A DNA stretch of 64,000 nucleotides from Phragmites australis (taxonomy: Eukaryota > Streptophyta > Magnoliopsida > Poales > Poaceae), in NCBI RefSeq assembly GCF_958298935.1, contig NC_084930.1, forward strand, positions 20,372,001-20,436,000. The letters are read 5' to 3'. The position numbers and the translations under genes were made by a program. Shown here one piece after another: positions 47,591 through 58,388 of this stretch; within the stretch, counting starts at the first letter, position 1; each line of letters begins with the position of its first letter. The notes below the pieces were generated by a model that did not search any database, was not told where the DNA came from, and worked only from the letters and a program-made list of their open reading frames with translations.

Positions 47591-48531
47591 TACAGCAAGA
47601 GTTCATCTTACCCCAGCAAGTACGGTGAGAGTTTCTTCTAAAGAGGAGACTCAAGCTTGGAGATGAAGTTTAAGAGGAAGGAACACTATGAATGTATTGA
47701 TGGTAGAAAAAATGGATCGATTTGGGAGGAGTATCACAACGTGACTTGATGTGTTTTCACCTCTGTGTCTTTCTGTTGTCTAGCTCGTGTGTCTCTCCCA
47801 GGTGACCATGGCCCCCTATTTATAGGGTCATGCGTAGCTTGGTGTACAAGTTATTATAATGTACAAGTATCTGGGACCTGACTGAATTACTGGGACTTAT
47901 CCCGGATAACTACTTTCTACCCTATCGGGGAGATAAATATCCATCGTAGTAACTATTGTGGTGCCTGCCCCCTGAAGGCGGTGAGCCGGTCGCCAATTGC
48001 GGCCCGGCGCCGCACTGTTAGAGGTGTCAGGATAGCTTCCATTACGCCAGAGTGTCAGAGCAGCATCCATCAGCCTAGGCGTTTTAATGCTGGTCACTTC
48101 CTTGCAGGCAAAGCATGACCAGTGCTCTCCTTCCAGCAGATCTTTCCTAAGGCCTACTGACTCATCTTGTAGCCTCCGAGAAGGCAGCCCGAGTAGCTGG
48201 AGATGGGGGCCTTGGGAGGCATGGCTCCGGGAGGTGAAGGCTTCAGGAGGCAGGACTCCGGAAGGCCAGGGCTTCAGAAGGCTGAGGCTTCGGGAGACCG
48301 AGGTCTCGGGGAGCCGGGCTTCAGGAGGCGGGGTTTTGGGAGGCTGAGCCTTCGAGAGGCTGAGTCGGTTAAGCCAAGGGAAGGCTTCACTGGTACGAAG
48401 AGGTACCGCGAAGGGACCTCATGACTTCGGAGGTCAAGCCTTTAGCTGAGGGTCCGAAGATCAAGGCCCCGGGGGGACATGGATAGTAATCTTCAACCAT
48501 TATCCTTAGGCTGGTTTATTTTCCCCCAACA
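47588..48531 (-). mobile_element. LTR (944 bp), minus orientation
   Basis: The plus-strand ends are TGTTACAGC and CCCCCAACA. On the minus strand the LTR follows GAGGGGGTAC, which looks like a polypurine tract, so this would be a 3' LTR. A minus-strand TATA box, CTATAAATAG, sits at about 47816-47825. Its right half is repeated at 4165-4583. The partner LTR was not found in the window. Confidence 0.7.
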
Positions 48532-49190
48532 GTACCCCCTCATTCTCGGGCCCCGATGTTTCGGAGGGGGGAGAGGATGTAGAGGAAAACAAATCCCAGC
48601 CTGGTATAGTGTCAAGGATGCCCGAGGCAGTTCCCTGTCCTTAAGAAATTTTTTCAATGGGAACCGTGGGTGTCGATGGCCAGGCCCAAGGCTAATGGCG
48701 TACTGGTGGTGGCGATCTGCTCTGGAGCTTGTTGGAGTTGTCATGCGAGGTGTCGGGACCCCAGGCGAGAGGGGCGTCGATGGATGTGGTGTACTCCGGG
48801 GTCCGTGTTGAGGCCGATACAGGTTATCCGAATTCCTTCAGTATGGTTCTTCCTACCTTTTGAGGTCGCTAGAGTAGAGGTTACGTGTAGGATTGGGAGA
48901 CCCTATGCATTTGCCTAGCAGGATGAGACATGCCACTGCCACGTTCTGATTGGACAATGCGGGGGGTCATTTAGAGTCTTGTGCCCACACCCCTGTCACG
49001 CGCTGAAAGGAGTCTGGGTTATTAATGTGATGGGACGTCCGTGCGAGAAAATGAGGCATTCGTCATGGAACACTGCCACATGCTGACGGAATGACCGGGG
49101 CATGGCCATAGTCCCCTTAGGAATTCAATGAGGGACGTCGCGGTGTTGGTTCCACTTCATCTTCAGGGCTTACGTGGCTCTTGGCCCGGG
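48532..49190. other. Retroelement-derived sequence, no supported gene
   Basis: It includes a TGTCGGGACCCC motif at about 48750, which looks like an LTR start. A promoter at 49191 follows. No coding region is supported. Confidence 0.35.
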
Positions 49191-49197
49191 TATAAAG
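49191..49197 (+). promoter_or_regulatory. TATA box of the 49260 ORF
   Basis: TATAAAG lies 69 bp upstream of ATG 49260, giving a short leader if transcription starts near 49225. Confidence 0.5.
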
Positions 49198-49259
49198 CTG
49201 GGGTCACCCGGCTAGATTCTCCTCAGCTCTACGAGCGAGTAGTTAACCTTGACTTTAGT

Positions 49260-49697
49260 ATGGCGTTGTCTTCCTCCTTATCCTCTTCGGAGATGTCGAT
49301 GATCTCAATGGCTTTTTCAGGAGCTGGACCATTTCGGTGGTCGACAGAGGCACCGGTGGCCACGCCACTTCCATCTCTGCAGGGGAGGTGGCTGCCTATC
49401 GCTCCGGCTCGACCCTTGGCTCAGGAGGGCATGCCTGTCAAGATCATCGATATCTCCGATGACGATGTGGAGATCGACTGGGATCTCCTGTGGGAGGAGA
49501 GCGAGCAGGCGTTTGCGGAGGCGACGGTGAAGGAGGAGGCCGGGAAGGTGAGGGAGAAGGCCCCACCGGTGACCTCCTCAGACTCTTCTTCGTCCTTTGA
49601 CAGCTCAGGAGCTGGCTACTGTATCGGCTTCTGCAGCGGCAGGCCGCAAATGAGGCGCATACGCCGTCCCATGCGTGGACCCTGCCAGGACCCGTAG
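49260..49697 (+). CDS. Small acidic/Ser-rich ORF of a retroelement (unknown function)
   Basis: 145 residues from ATG 49260. The same frame is open upstream to ATG 49128, but the TATA position favours 49260. It starts MALSSSLSSSEMSMISM, then has an acidic patch IIDISDDDVEIDWDLLWEE, a Ser stretch (TSSDSSSSFDSSG) and a basic end (MRRIRRPMRG). I know no domain for it. Its position between retroelement parts suggests an accessory protein of an LTR element. The sequence after it to 50310 has no supported gene. Confidence 0.45.
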   Translation: MALSSSLSSSEMSMISMAFSGAGPFRWSTEAPVATPLPSLQGRWLPIAPARPLAQEGMPVKIIDISDDDVEIDWDLLWEESEQAFAEATVKEEAGKVREKAPPVTSSDSSSSFDSSGAGYCIGFCSGRPQMRRIRRPMRGPCQDP

Positions 49698-50311
49698 GAG
49701 GTGAAGGCCGTCTCCTGGAGGGAGTACTTGGTGAAGTCGTGAGGCATCCATGTCTCACGATCAACCATGGCCTCGCTGTGGGCTCGTGGCTTGACTTAGT
49801 CACCTTGTACTCTTTCTCACCCTGTTTTGCTCTATCAGGGTCTATCTTCTTCGTGCCAATTTCTGTACTATTGCTTTTGTATGTGTCCTCTGGATGTACT
49901 AGTTGTCTAATAACATAATATGGACCTTCGGGGATGATCTTGTCTCTTTCTGTATCGGAGTGCTAGGGGATCTTTCGAACGGGTGACCGTATGTGTGTGT
50001 GCCTTCGTGCCTTCAAGCCGCGCTTCTTCATCCCTTTCATAGGCGATGGCTAGTTTTTCAGATGACCGAGGTACCGAGCCTTCGCATAGATCATCTCCGG
50101 TTTCGTTCCTTCTGGAAGAGAGGTGGCCTAGGGAATCTGGTGGTGGCAAATACGTAGGGTAACTAAGGAGGCTGGGTGAAGCAGTGGCGACCTCGTCATT
50201 CCCGGTTATTGTGTGCTCCTCGGGCTCGGCATTGATAGGGCCTTCTTCCAAATTTGTTCCAGATTTCTGACTCAGGGAAGTCCATCTGGAACCTTTGGAG
50301 ACAAGCTCCAG

Positions 50312-51316
50312 AGGTGGTCCTTGACCCTTCGGGTTCCTTAGCCACTGCCCGTCTTCGGAGGCGATCTGTTTAAAGCATGGTGATAGCGTTGTTGGAGGTG
50401 GAACCGAAGGAAAGATGGGAGAGGTGGTCCACAACCCCCTTGGCTCTTAGCCACTACCCGGCTCCTGAGGTACTCCGTTCGGAGTCTGGTGACGGCATGT
50501 CAGAGGCAAAGCCAAAGGTTAGGCGCAAGAGGTGGTCCTCGAACACCTCGGCCCTTAGCTGCTGCCCAGCCCTGGAGGTAGTCCGTCCGGAGCCTGGCGA
50601 CGGTGTGTCGGAGGCGAAGCCGAAGGCTAGACGGGAAAGGTGGTTTGCAACCCCCTCGGTCCTTAGCTGTTGCCTGGCTCCGGAGGTACTCCGTCCGGAG
50701 CCTAGCGATGGCATGTTGGAGGCGAAGCCGAAGGTTAGGTGGGAGAGATGGTCCTTGACCCCCTCGGCCCTTAGTCATTGCCCGGCTTCGGAGGTAGTCC
50801 GTCCGGAGCCTGGCGCCGGCGTGTCAGAGGCAAAGCCGGGGGCTAGGCGGGAGAGGTGGTCCTCGACCCCCTCGGCTCTTAGTCATTGCCCGGCTCCGGA
50901 GGTAGTCCGTCTGGAGCCTGGCGACGGCGTGTCGGAGGTGAAGCCAAAGGTTAGGCGGGAGAGGTGGTCCATGACCCCCTCGGCCCTTAGCCGCTGCCCG
51001 GCTCTGGAGGTAGTCCGTCCGGAGCTTCACGACGGTGTGTCAGAGGCAAAGTCAAAGGCTAGGCAGGAGAGGTGGTCTGCAACCCCCTCGGCCCTTAGCC
51101 GCTACCCGGCTCCGGAGGTAGTCTTTCCGGAGCCTGGCGACGGCGTGTCGGAGGTGAAGCCGAAGGCTAGGCGGGAGAGGTGGTCCGCGACCCCCTCGGC
51201 CCTTAGCCGCTGCTCGGCTCCAGAGGTAGTCCATCTGGAGCCTGGCGATGGTGGGTTGGAGGCGAAGCCGAAGGCTAGACGGGAGAGGTGGTCCGCGACC
51301 CCCTCGACCCATAGCC
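50312..51316. repeat. 108 bp tandem repeat, about 8-9 copies
   Basis: Eight units of 108 bp are clear from about 50429, after a more diverged unit. The unit contains GAGGTAGTCCGTCCGGAGCC and GGGAGAGGTGGTCC. Being a multiple of three, it keeps the plus frame 50377-51426 open, encoding a 36-residue repeat (ALS.CPAPEVVRPEPGDGVS, then EAKPKARRERWS.TPS). The minus frame is also partly open. Whether either is translated is unclear. Confidence 0.92.
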
Positions 51317-51674
51317 TCAGTAATGAATTTGCGGCCTCTGCAATGGACAGTCGAGGGTTCCACTATGTTTCCCGTGCCACGCAGCGTGGGCTTTTATTAA
51401 ATGTCAGTATAACACTCATAAAATGACGTATGAAATGTGTCTTTAAAGGAGATGGTAGGGTAATGATTTTACTTTTTACTATACGTGTTTGAGTCACACG
51501 GGTCATACCTTTCCCTGTAGGGAAGGGGAATTTTATACCCCTTTGATCTGTGTGTTGTGCCCTTCGAAGGCCAGCGGGTTTCATACCCCTTCGGCACGAA
51601 AGCATTTTCCTTCAAGATGCCGGGGTACTCTTCCTGTTTGGTCCTTTTAGAACCTTTCCGCCCGGCGGAGTTTT

Positions 51675-52285
51675 TGGAAAACATCCCTATTGTGGGGGTT
51701 TTTGGAAGTCTCTCTGTTTTGGCGGAGGTTTGGTAAAACTCTCCATTTTTGCCGAAGATTTGGTAAAGCTCTCCATTGTGCGGAGGTTTGGTAAAACTCT
51801 CCATTGCGTAGAGGTTTGGTAAAATCTCTCCATTTTTACCGGAGGTTTGGTAAAGCTCTCCGTTGTGCGGAGGTTTAGTAAAGCTCTCTGTTGTGTGGAG
51901 GTTAAGCTCCCCATTTTTGCCAGAGGTTTTGTAAGGTTCTCCATTTTTGCCGGAGGTTTTGTAAGACTCTCCATTTTTATCGGAGGTTTTGTAAGACTCT
52001 CCATTTTTTGTCGGAGGTTTTGTAAGGTTCTCCGTTTTTGCCGGAGGTTTTGCAAGATTCTCCATTTTGTTGGAGGTTTTGTAAGACTCTCTATTTTTGT
52101 CGGAGGTTTTGTAAGACTCTCCGTTTTTGTCAGAGGTTTTTGTAAGGTTCTCTGTTTTTGTCGGAGGTTTTGTAAGACTCTGTTTTTGTCAGAGATTTTG
52201 TAAGACTCTCCGTTTTTGTTGGAGCTATTGTAAGACTCTCTATTTTTGTTGGAGGTTTTTGTAAGGTTCTCCGTTTTTTATAGCA
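51675..52285. repeat. 30 bp tandem repeat, about 20 copies
   Basis: The consensus is CGGAGGTTTTGTAAGACTCT plus CCATTTTTGT, with occasional 1-3 bp indels. On the minus strand it encodes a ten-residue repeat such as NGESYKTSDK over part of 51469-52065. Indels break the frame elsewhere, so coding is doubtful. Confidence 0.92.
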
Positions 52286-52289
52286 AGGC

Positions 52290-52769
52290 TCTTGTACGGG
52301 TACACAGATACCCTTGCCTTGGTAGCTAGAGTTCTGAAGTGAAGACAGCGATAAGTGATCAGAAGAGAGGCTTGTGATGAGGCCTTACTTTGGTGGCTTG
52401 GTGGTTCAACATACTGGTGGCCTTGGTGGCTCAAAGGCCGTGACTGAGTGCCATCCGGGAGCTATAGCATAGGTGGCTACTCCAATGTAAACTAGGGTGG
52501 CATTTATGTCACTGATACCACAGGATAAAAATCTCCAGTGCCGAGTTTGCTCTCTCTACCATCTTTACGCTTCTGCAATTACTTCTTGCAATCTATGGTT
52601 TGCATGTTTACCTTCCTAGAGTAGTTTGCTAAGATTGGCTATAGGTTGTAAACCTTTTGAAATGGTAGAGTAGACACACTAGATGAACTTAGAGCACATT
52701 TAGATAGAAATTGATAAAGGTTTATCTTGTGAAGTATTTCAACCCCCCCCCCACCTCTTAGGACATCAC
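52290..52769. repeat. Foldback repeat, copy 2 (right arm only)
   Basis: It repeats the right arm of the foldback at 47230-47590 in the same orientation and continues beyond it to the terminus CCTCTTAGGACATCAC. That terminus is the inverse of the start at 46741. A run of nine C residues lies at about 52743-52752. Confidence 0.85.
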
Positions 52770-52775
52770 CAATCC

Positions 52776-52900
52776 TTTCAGGAACCCTTCCCAGTAGCAC
52801 TAGGGGGCTTCAAGTTCATATTCATCGCAATTGACACCTTCACCAAGTGGATTGAAGCTGAGCCAGTTGGTAAAATCACCCGGGAGCTTTTTATAGGCTA
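52776..52900 (+). pseudogene. Gypsy integrase fragment
   Basis: The frame reads FPVALGGFKFIFIAIDTFTK then WIEAEPVGKIT, the start of a gypsy integrase catalytic core, including its first Asp. It is cut off by a stop about 15 residues later. The reading frame begins directly at the foldback terminus. Confidence 0.75.
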
Positions 52901-54320
52901 ACGGGTTAGGAGACAGTATATCTTTGCCTCCCAAGCATTAATTTCGGGCGTGGCCACATAATGGATCACGGGCACCCAAGCATCCCTCGGTCGTCTAGGT
53001 TGTGTCTTTTCAACTGGCATGCACAGACAAAGAGGTAGTCAACCGGTGCAGCCATTTACCCTCCATGTTTTGCAAAGCACACGGGGAAGTTGAGAAGATA
53101 GAATAGTTGCTTCACCGTACTCGTGCAACTCTTTATTTAGATAGAGAATCTCTTCACCACCACGCAATATTTGCACTTTGACTGTTCAACTTTCAAGTCT
53201 GGCCAACAATGAGTCTTATCTCCTCTATCCTTTTGCAAGGATGTGGTGATATTTTCAGGCTAATCAAAAATCCTACTCAGATAGAACACCTTATCGAGGA
53301 CTTGCTTGAAAACTCGGAGGTGTTCAGAACCCTGAATAGATGATCTGAGGACCCAAAACCTGATTAGACATCTCATCCTAATCTTTATCTCCTGATGATG
53401 CGATCGGACAAAATGCTTATCTTTATCTCCTGTTGAACCCTCATTTTACGTACTGGTGGGGGGCTTGACGGTGAATACTGGATAATTGCCGAATGGGCAT
53501 TTTTTTTCTTTTTAATTATTTTCCCTGCCATGAGCGAAGCTACTACTCGTGGAATCAGTTTATTTCATAGGCAATAAGTAAAGACACTACTTAGGTATTG
53601 TGGTTTCTTGACTATCAATTATGCCATACGATTGTAGTTAAGTTATGCATCAAAATGGCACTTGCTACAAAATTTGTGCCCTCTTAAATACTAAGAATTT
53701 ATCTTTTTCTACTAGGCTGCGAACTTGACAGTTGCGGAGCAATATGTCAAAGCATTTGGTAATCTGGCAAAAATGGTGAAATCATGAAGTTCAGTTACCC
53801 TGTTTTACGTCCCACCCCTTGTGTGAATTTCAAAGTGCTGATGTTTAGTATGCTGCCAACCCAGCATCTTCTGTTTGAAATCAAAATACTGTATATCGAA
53901 CACTTTATGTTGTGAGATTTATGAACTAATATTTGACATTAGAAATAAGTTTTGTTGTTGGATTATATAATAATTTTGAGAAAGCTACATGTGTAAAATA
54001 CCACTCTTTGTTAATGCATTGTCAACTAGCAATATATGTGAGCAATGTGAGGTTTTATGTGTGCTATCATAAATAGGTTTGGTAAACACCACCTTGCTAT
54101 GTGATTCTATATGGGGCACAACATTTCCGAGCTATTCTGAATTTGTTTGTGAGTAGAAAACTGCAATTAAATGACGCATATTACAACTGAGATGTATTGT
54201 CTTTTGCTATTCTTATTTCTGAAAAATAACACACTTTCTGCTCTATAGATATTTTGAAGCATAAGAAGCTGCTGAGCAAATCATTTATAGGTCAAAGAGT
54301 CCAAGAAATATACTGATACA
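52901..54320. other. AT-rich intergenic sequence
   Basis: I see no gene, repeat family or RNA gene that I can support. The base composition becomes AT-rich from about 53480, suggesting the end of the transposon block. Confidence 0.5.
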
Positions 54321-54324
54321 TCTA

Positions 54325-54660
54325 ACCGCAATGAGGGCTATCAAGCCTGGCAACGCCCCAGTGGGCCAGGCTCAACATGCGTGTCAAGCCATGCCATCTT
54401 TCTAGTGCCTCCTCATCCACTAGCTCTGGAGCCTCACTATCTTAGGGCTCCGGCGCCTCGTCATAGTTGAGTTCTAGCACCTCCTCGATGTCAGGGGGCT
54501 GCACCTCCTCATCATCTTCGGAGACAAGGAGAGCTGCCACCCATCTGTTGTCGTCCTCCTCATCTAGGTGGGAGGACAAGGTAGACGAGGACTAGCTCGA
54601 CGGTGTCATAGGTGGTGGCGACAGAGGGAATGGCGACAATGAGCGGGAGGGTGCCATGGT
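54325..54660 (-). pseudogene. Acidic gene fragment with stops
   Basis: The minus strand from ATG 54656 reads MAPSRSLSPFPLSPPPMTPS, then acidic DEEDDNRWVAALLVSEDDEE and DIEEVLELNYDEAPEP. It has two in-frame stops. The family is not recognised; it could be a transposase leader exon or a host gene relic. Confidence 0.35.
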
Positions 54661-57155
54661 GATGTGTGACAAATCCCTAACTGCTTCCCGCGCGGATATG
54701 TAACTCCTGTGAAAACAATTCCAGACACGTTTGCGGAAAAGACATCTGCATTTAAGTGATGTTTGATCTTTCGAGATAAGGGGCAAAAGGTTTCCTCTAA
54801 TAGACTACTGCAATTGGATGCAGTAATACAAACGCATGCCAAAAATGCAGTCTGCAATATATTCCAAATGGATTTTGCTGAGCCAACGGCTTTGTGACCT
54901 TTGTTTGCAGACGTTTCTTCTTATAGTCCGTCGGCTATGTGTTCATTATTGCAAGCAGTGCTTAATAGACAATTGTCTATATATTTCCAAACGGTTGTCC
55001 CTTTTGGCCAATTTTTTTGGGAATGTTTCAGGTGTTGTCATATGGAGTCGCCTGCATTAATATTATTTTTAGACTTATTTCGTCAGTTGCCTGCTATATT
55101 GCATTAGTTATAACCCTATCTGTGGCAGTGACCTAAGTGTCAATTTTGACTCTTATGACACTTCGACTCCTTATGACATTTATAGCTAAATGGTTCTTAA
55201 TCTTTGTGCATGTCTTTTGACACTCATCATGAAGACCAATGTGACCTAACCTCCAATTTATCTCAATAAAATAAGATAGTTATGTATATTAATCATCAAA
55301 ACATGAATTAGATGCCGACATGTTTTCACTGGCACCTTACTTGGAGAAGATGATTGACATGAGACTGATTGGTAACTTTCCTGACCTCAATATACTGAGA
55401 TGGCTGCCTTCTCGTCGGAGCTGTCACGTCGTATTGAGATGACCTCGCATGCATAGAACTCCACGTGAAGCTTAGTATTCTTTTTATCTCAGTGTGCCTA
55501 GTGATGTAGCCGTGTAGGGCTAGGCATGGCCAGTGGCTTACCCTACCTGCAGTGGGGAAAGAGGAGTATAAGCCTATGGGGTGGGGAAAAGAAAGAAAGT
55601 TAACAATGAAGAGGATGACATGGAAGTTAGCACATAAGGTGGCATACCGTGTGGCAGGATTGTTGTCCACTTTATTAAAAATAGGTAGCAAAACCGCTCT
55701 AGTGAGTAAAGTAAACCGGTTTAAAATCTTGAAGGTATTAAATAGACCAAACAATAGTTTAGGGCTTGTCCAGACTACGTCCAGACTACTGCGATACGTT
55801 TGGAAACCTCATCCTTATCCTAAGAGAACCTCACCCTATTTCTTAATATTTACCATAGGTGAACCTGGTCCTATTGGATCTTTGATTTGGTTGTCTAGGT
55901 ATAACCAAGGAGTTTCAGACTTTGTCTAATATCTATCACTCGTTCAGCTTTGTTGTACTAGAAAAGTTTCAAGCCTTCCTTCTTTTTTATGTTCTTGAGA
56001 GGATTGCTTTCACTATATGTTATTCTGCGGAAGAACTATTACTTTTTTTTAACAGGTTTGTCTAATGAATCTGGACGTTTAAGCGAACACTTTAAAGAAC
56101 ATCACAATGGAGCCTACTTTTAATATTAACACATTGATTAACCTACAAGGACGAGGCTTAGAGTTTATACACAAGAAGAGGCACCTTCTTTACACTCATT
56201 GACGTATTTGAACAACTCATTACAGCACTCAATGTTTGACAGTAAACAAACAGAGTGATCAAAGTGCTTGCTTTTTTTAAAAAAAAAGTACAGCAGTGAT
56301 GTTTTGTGGTCAGTAACATGAGTAGCTAATGTACAAATTCTTTTATTCTTATTATCAAGGATAAGAATCAAATTTTGTTAACAGATAGGACAATAATAAC
56401 TCTCTCTTTTTCTGGAATTTCATATGTTCTATATCAGAATGGGGATAAAAGAAGGTTTTTCTATTATGGAAAATTCACTTTCCACCAGGTAGAATGGGAA
56501 CAGAAAATCCTGCTCTATACGGCCATAACTTGCTTTCTACTCCGTATCAAGCAAATAGGAAGAGGTACATTCTGCATTGTCTTACCCCATTTCATTTAAG
56601 TTACTATTAGGTCGTAAGAGCATATATTTGGGAATAAATTTATGTCTTAGTCTTCAAATCACATCGATATATGTTTGATTATAGATTATATGCCACATGT
56701 TTTGCAGAAAGCATTCAGATTAGATGCGACATTTAAATTTGTCCACCCCGTTCAGATTAGATGCCACATTTAAAAATGTGATCCAAGAACATACAAATCT
56801 GACCTTTTTTTTCTAAAATATATATACATTTCTCTTGTCGCTTGTCGACCAGTGCCAAGGAATATATGATCTGATTGCATGGCGTGAAAGGAGTTCATTT
56901 TTCATGCAAAATCCTTCTCCTAAACAGAATGGATTCTGTAAAAAATTTACAACAAGAAGTGCCTGACATCTTTCTTCTGTAATTATTAAAGAAAGGTACA
57001 TTGGACATAATATACAATGTTACAACAAAGTTACAAACCCCCAGCTTCATATCTGCAAATGGAGTGAACCAGATGGCGTGCCATAAACAGCCATGAAGTG
57101 TATTGGAAGAACCACAGCTTGCATTGAGATAAAGCACACATGTGAACTACGATTC
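54661..57155. other. Intergenic sequence and 3' flank of the Tm-1-like gene
   Basis: AT-rich, with short repeats but no supported gene. The part near 57000-57155 should hold the 3' UTR of the minus-strand gene. Confidence 0.5.
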
Positions 57156-58388
57156 TTATTTTAGGGAAATTCGTTTGTACTCTCTCATGGTGTTTGTGAT
57201 AGCTTGTTCAACAGGCAATCTTTCCATGCTTGATGCACCGTAGAATCCATGGACCCTATTAGTATTCTTCAAGATAAACTCCGCCTCTTGGGGTCCTGAT
57301 ATGGGACCTATAATTGTGCATGACAGTTAGATGATTTGCAAGATGAAAAGCATCGCAAGAAAGCATTAAGAACCATATATTAGTAAAGACCTTCAGAAAA
57401 TAGAAAATGTACCTCCGTGACAGAGAATAATAATATCAGGGTTAATCCCAAGTGCTGTATCGGCGATGGATTGAACATGTACAACACTGTCATCTAAAGT
57501 GACAGCTGTCATTGCCCCAATAGACCCTGCAGTGGTCAGCCCCATGTGTGCCACTATAATATGAGCTCCTGCCTTGGCCATGGCAGCAGCTTCTTCTGGA
57601 TTGAAAGCATATGGAGTAGTAAGGAAACCCATGTTATGAGCCCTTGAGATCATCTCCACTTCCAAGCTAACAAAGGATAAGATCAAGCAAACACAATTAT
57701 TAGCAAGCATGTTCTTCTCCTCGAGGAGAAAAAACTGGAAGTTATACTCATAAGGTGATTAAAATAAAAACATAGAAATAACCAGTGTATAGAGCCCAAG
57801 TTCATTATACAATGACTCATGATAACAACAATCAAGCCATGGAGGAGTTGTATTTCCCAAATGTAGAATGTGATGAACTATACCTGTAGCCAAATCCAGT
57901 TTCCTCCAAGTTCTGTCTAAAATTCCCATCAAACAGACCAACTGTAGGGAAGTTTTGTACTCCACAAAATCCAATACTTTCTAGTTGCCTGAGAAAGTAA
58001 TCCATTCTACGGAACGGATCGGTAGCACAAACCCCAGCAAGAACTGGAACTCCTTTGACAACCTAAATTAACATCATATCATTAGCTGTACTTGATATAT
58101 TCACAATCATCTGAGTGATGTTCAGTTCCGAACTACTTACAGGCAGCACTTCATTGGCCATCTCAAGTACAATTGCATTTGCATCAGCAAATGGCAAGAG
58201 CCCTGCCAGTGAGCCCCTTCCAGCCATTCGAAACCGCCCAGAGTTATACAGCACTATAAGATCAACCCCACCAGCTTCTTCGAACTTTGCAGATATGCCA
58301 GTACCAGCTCCAGCTCCAATAATTGGAATACCCTCACTAATTTGTTGCTTTAGTTTATGTAGCAATGACTTTGTCTTCTGCAATGTTT
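57156..58388 (-). other. TIM-barrel half of the Tm-1-like protein (exons 6-9)
   Basis: Residues 465-741. It resembles the PEP-hydrolase-like TIM-barrel family (PF09370). Motifs are [69 protein letters not shown] and LCHGGPISGP. The exon 6 acceptor was chosen as GACAG ending at 58389 because it alone keeps phase with exon 5. Confidence 0.85.

Noticed and set aside
55326..55929. 142-residue minus and 125-residue plus overlapping frames
   Set aside because: They overlap antisense, have no recognised domain and no splice or promoter support.
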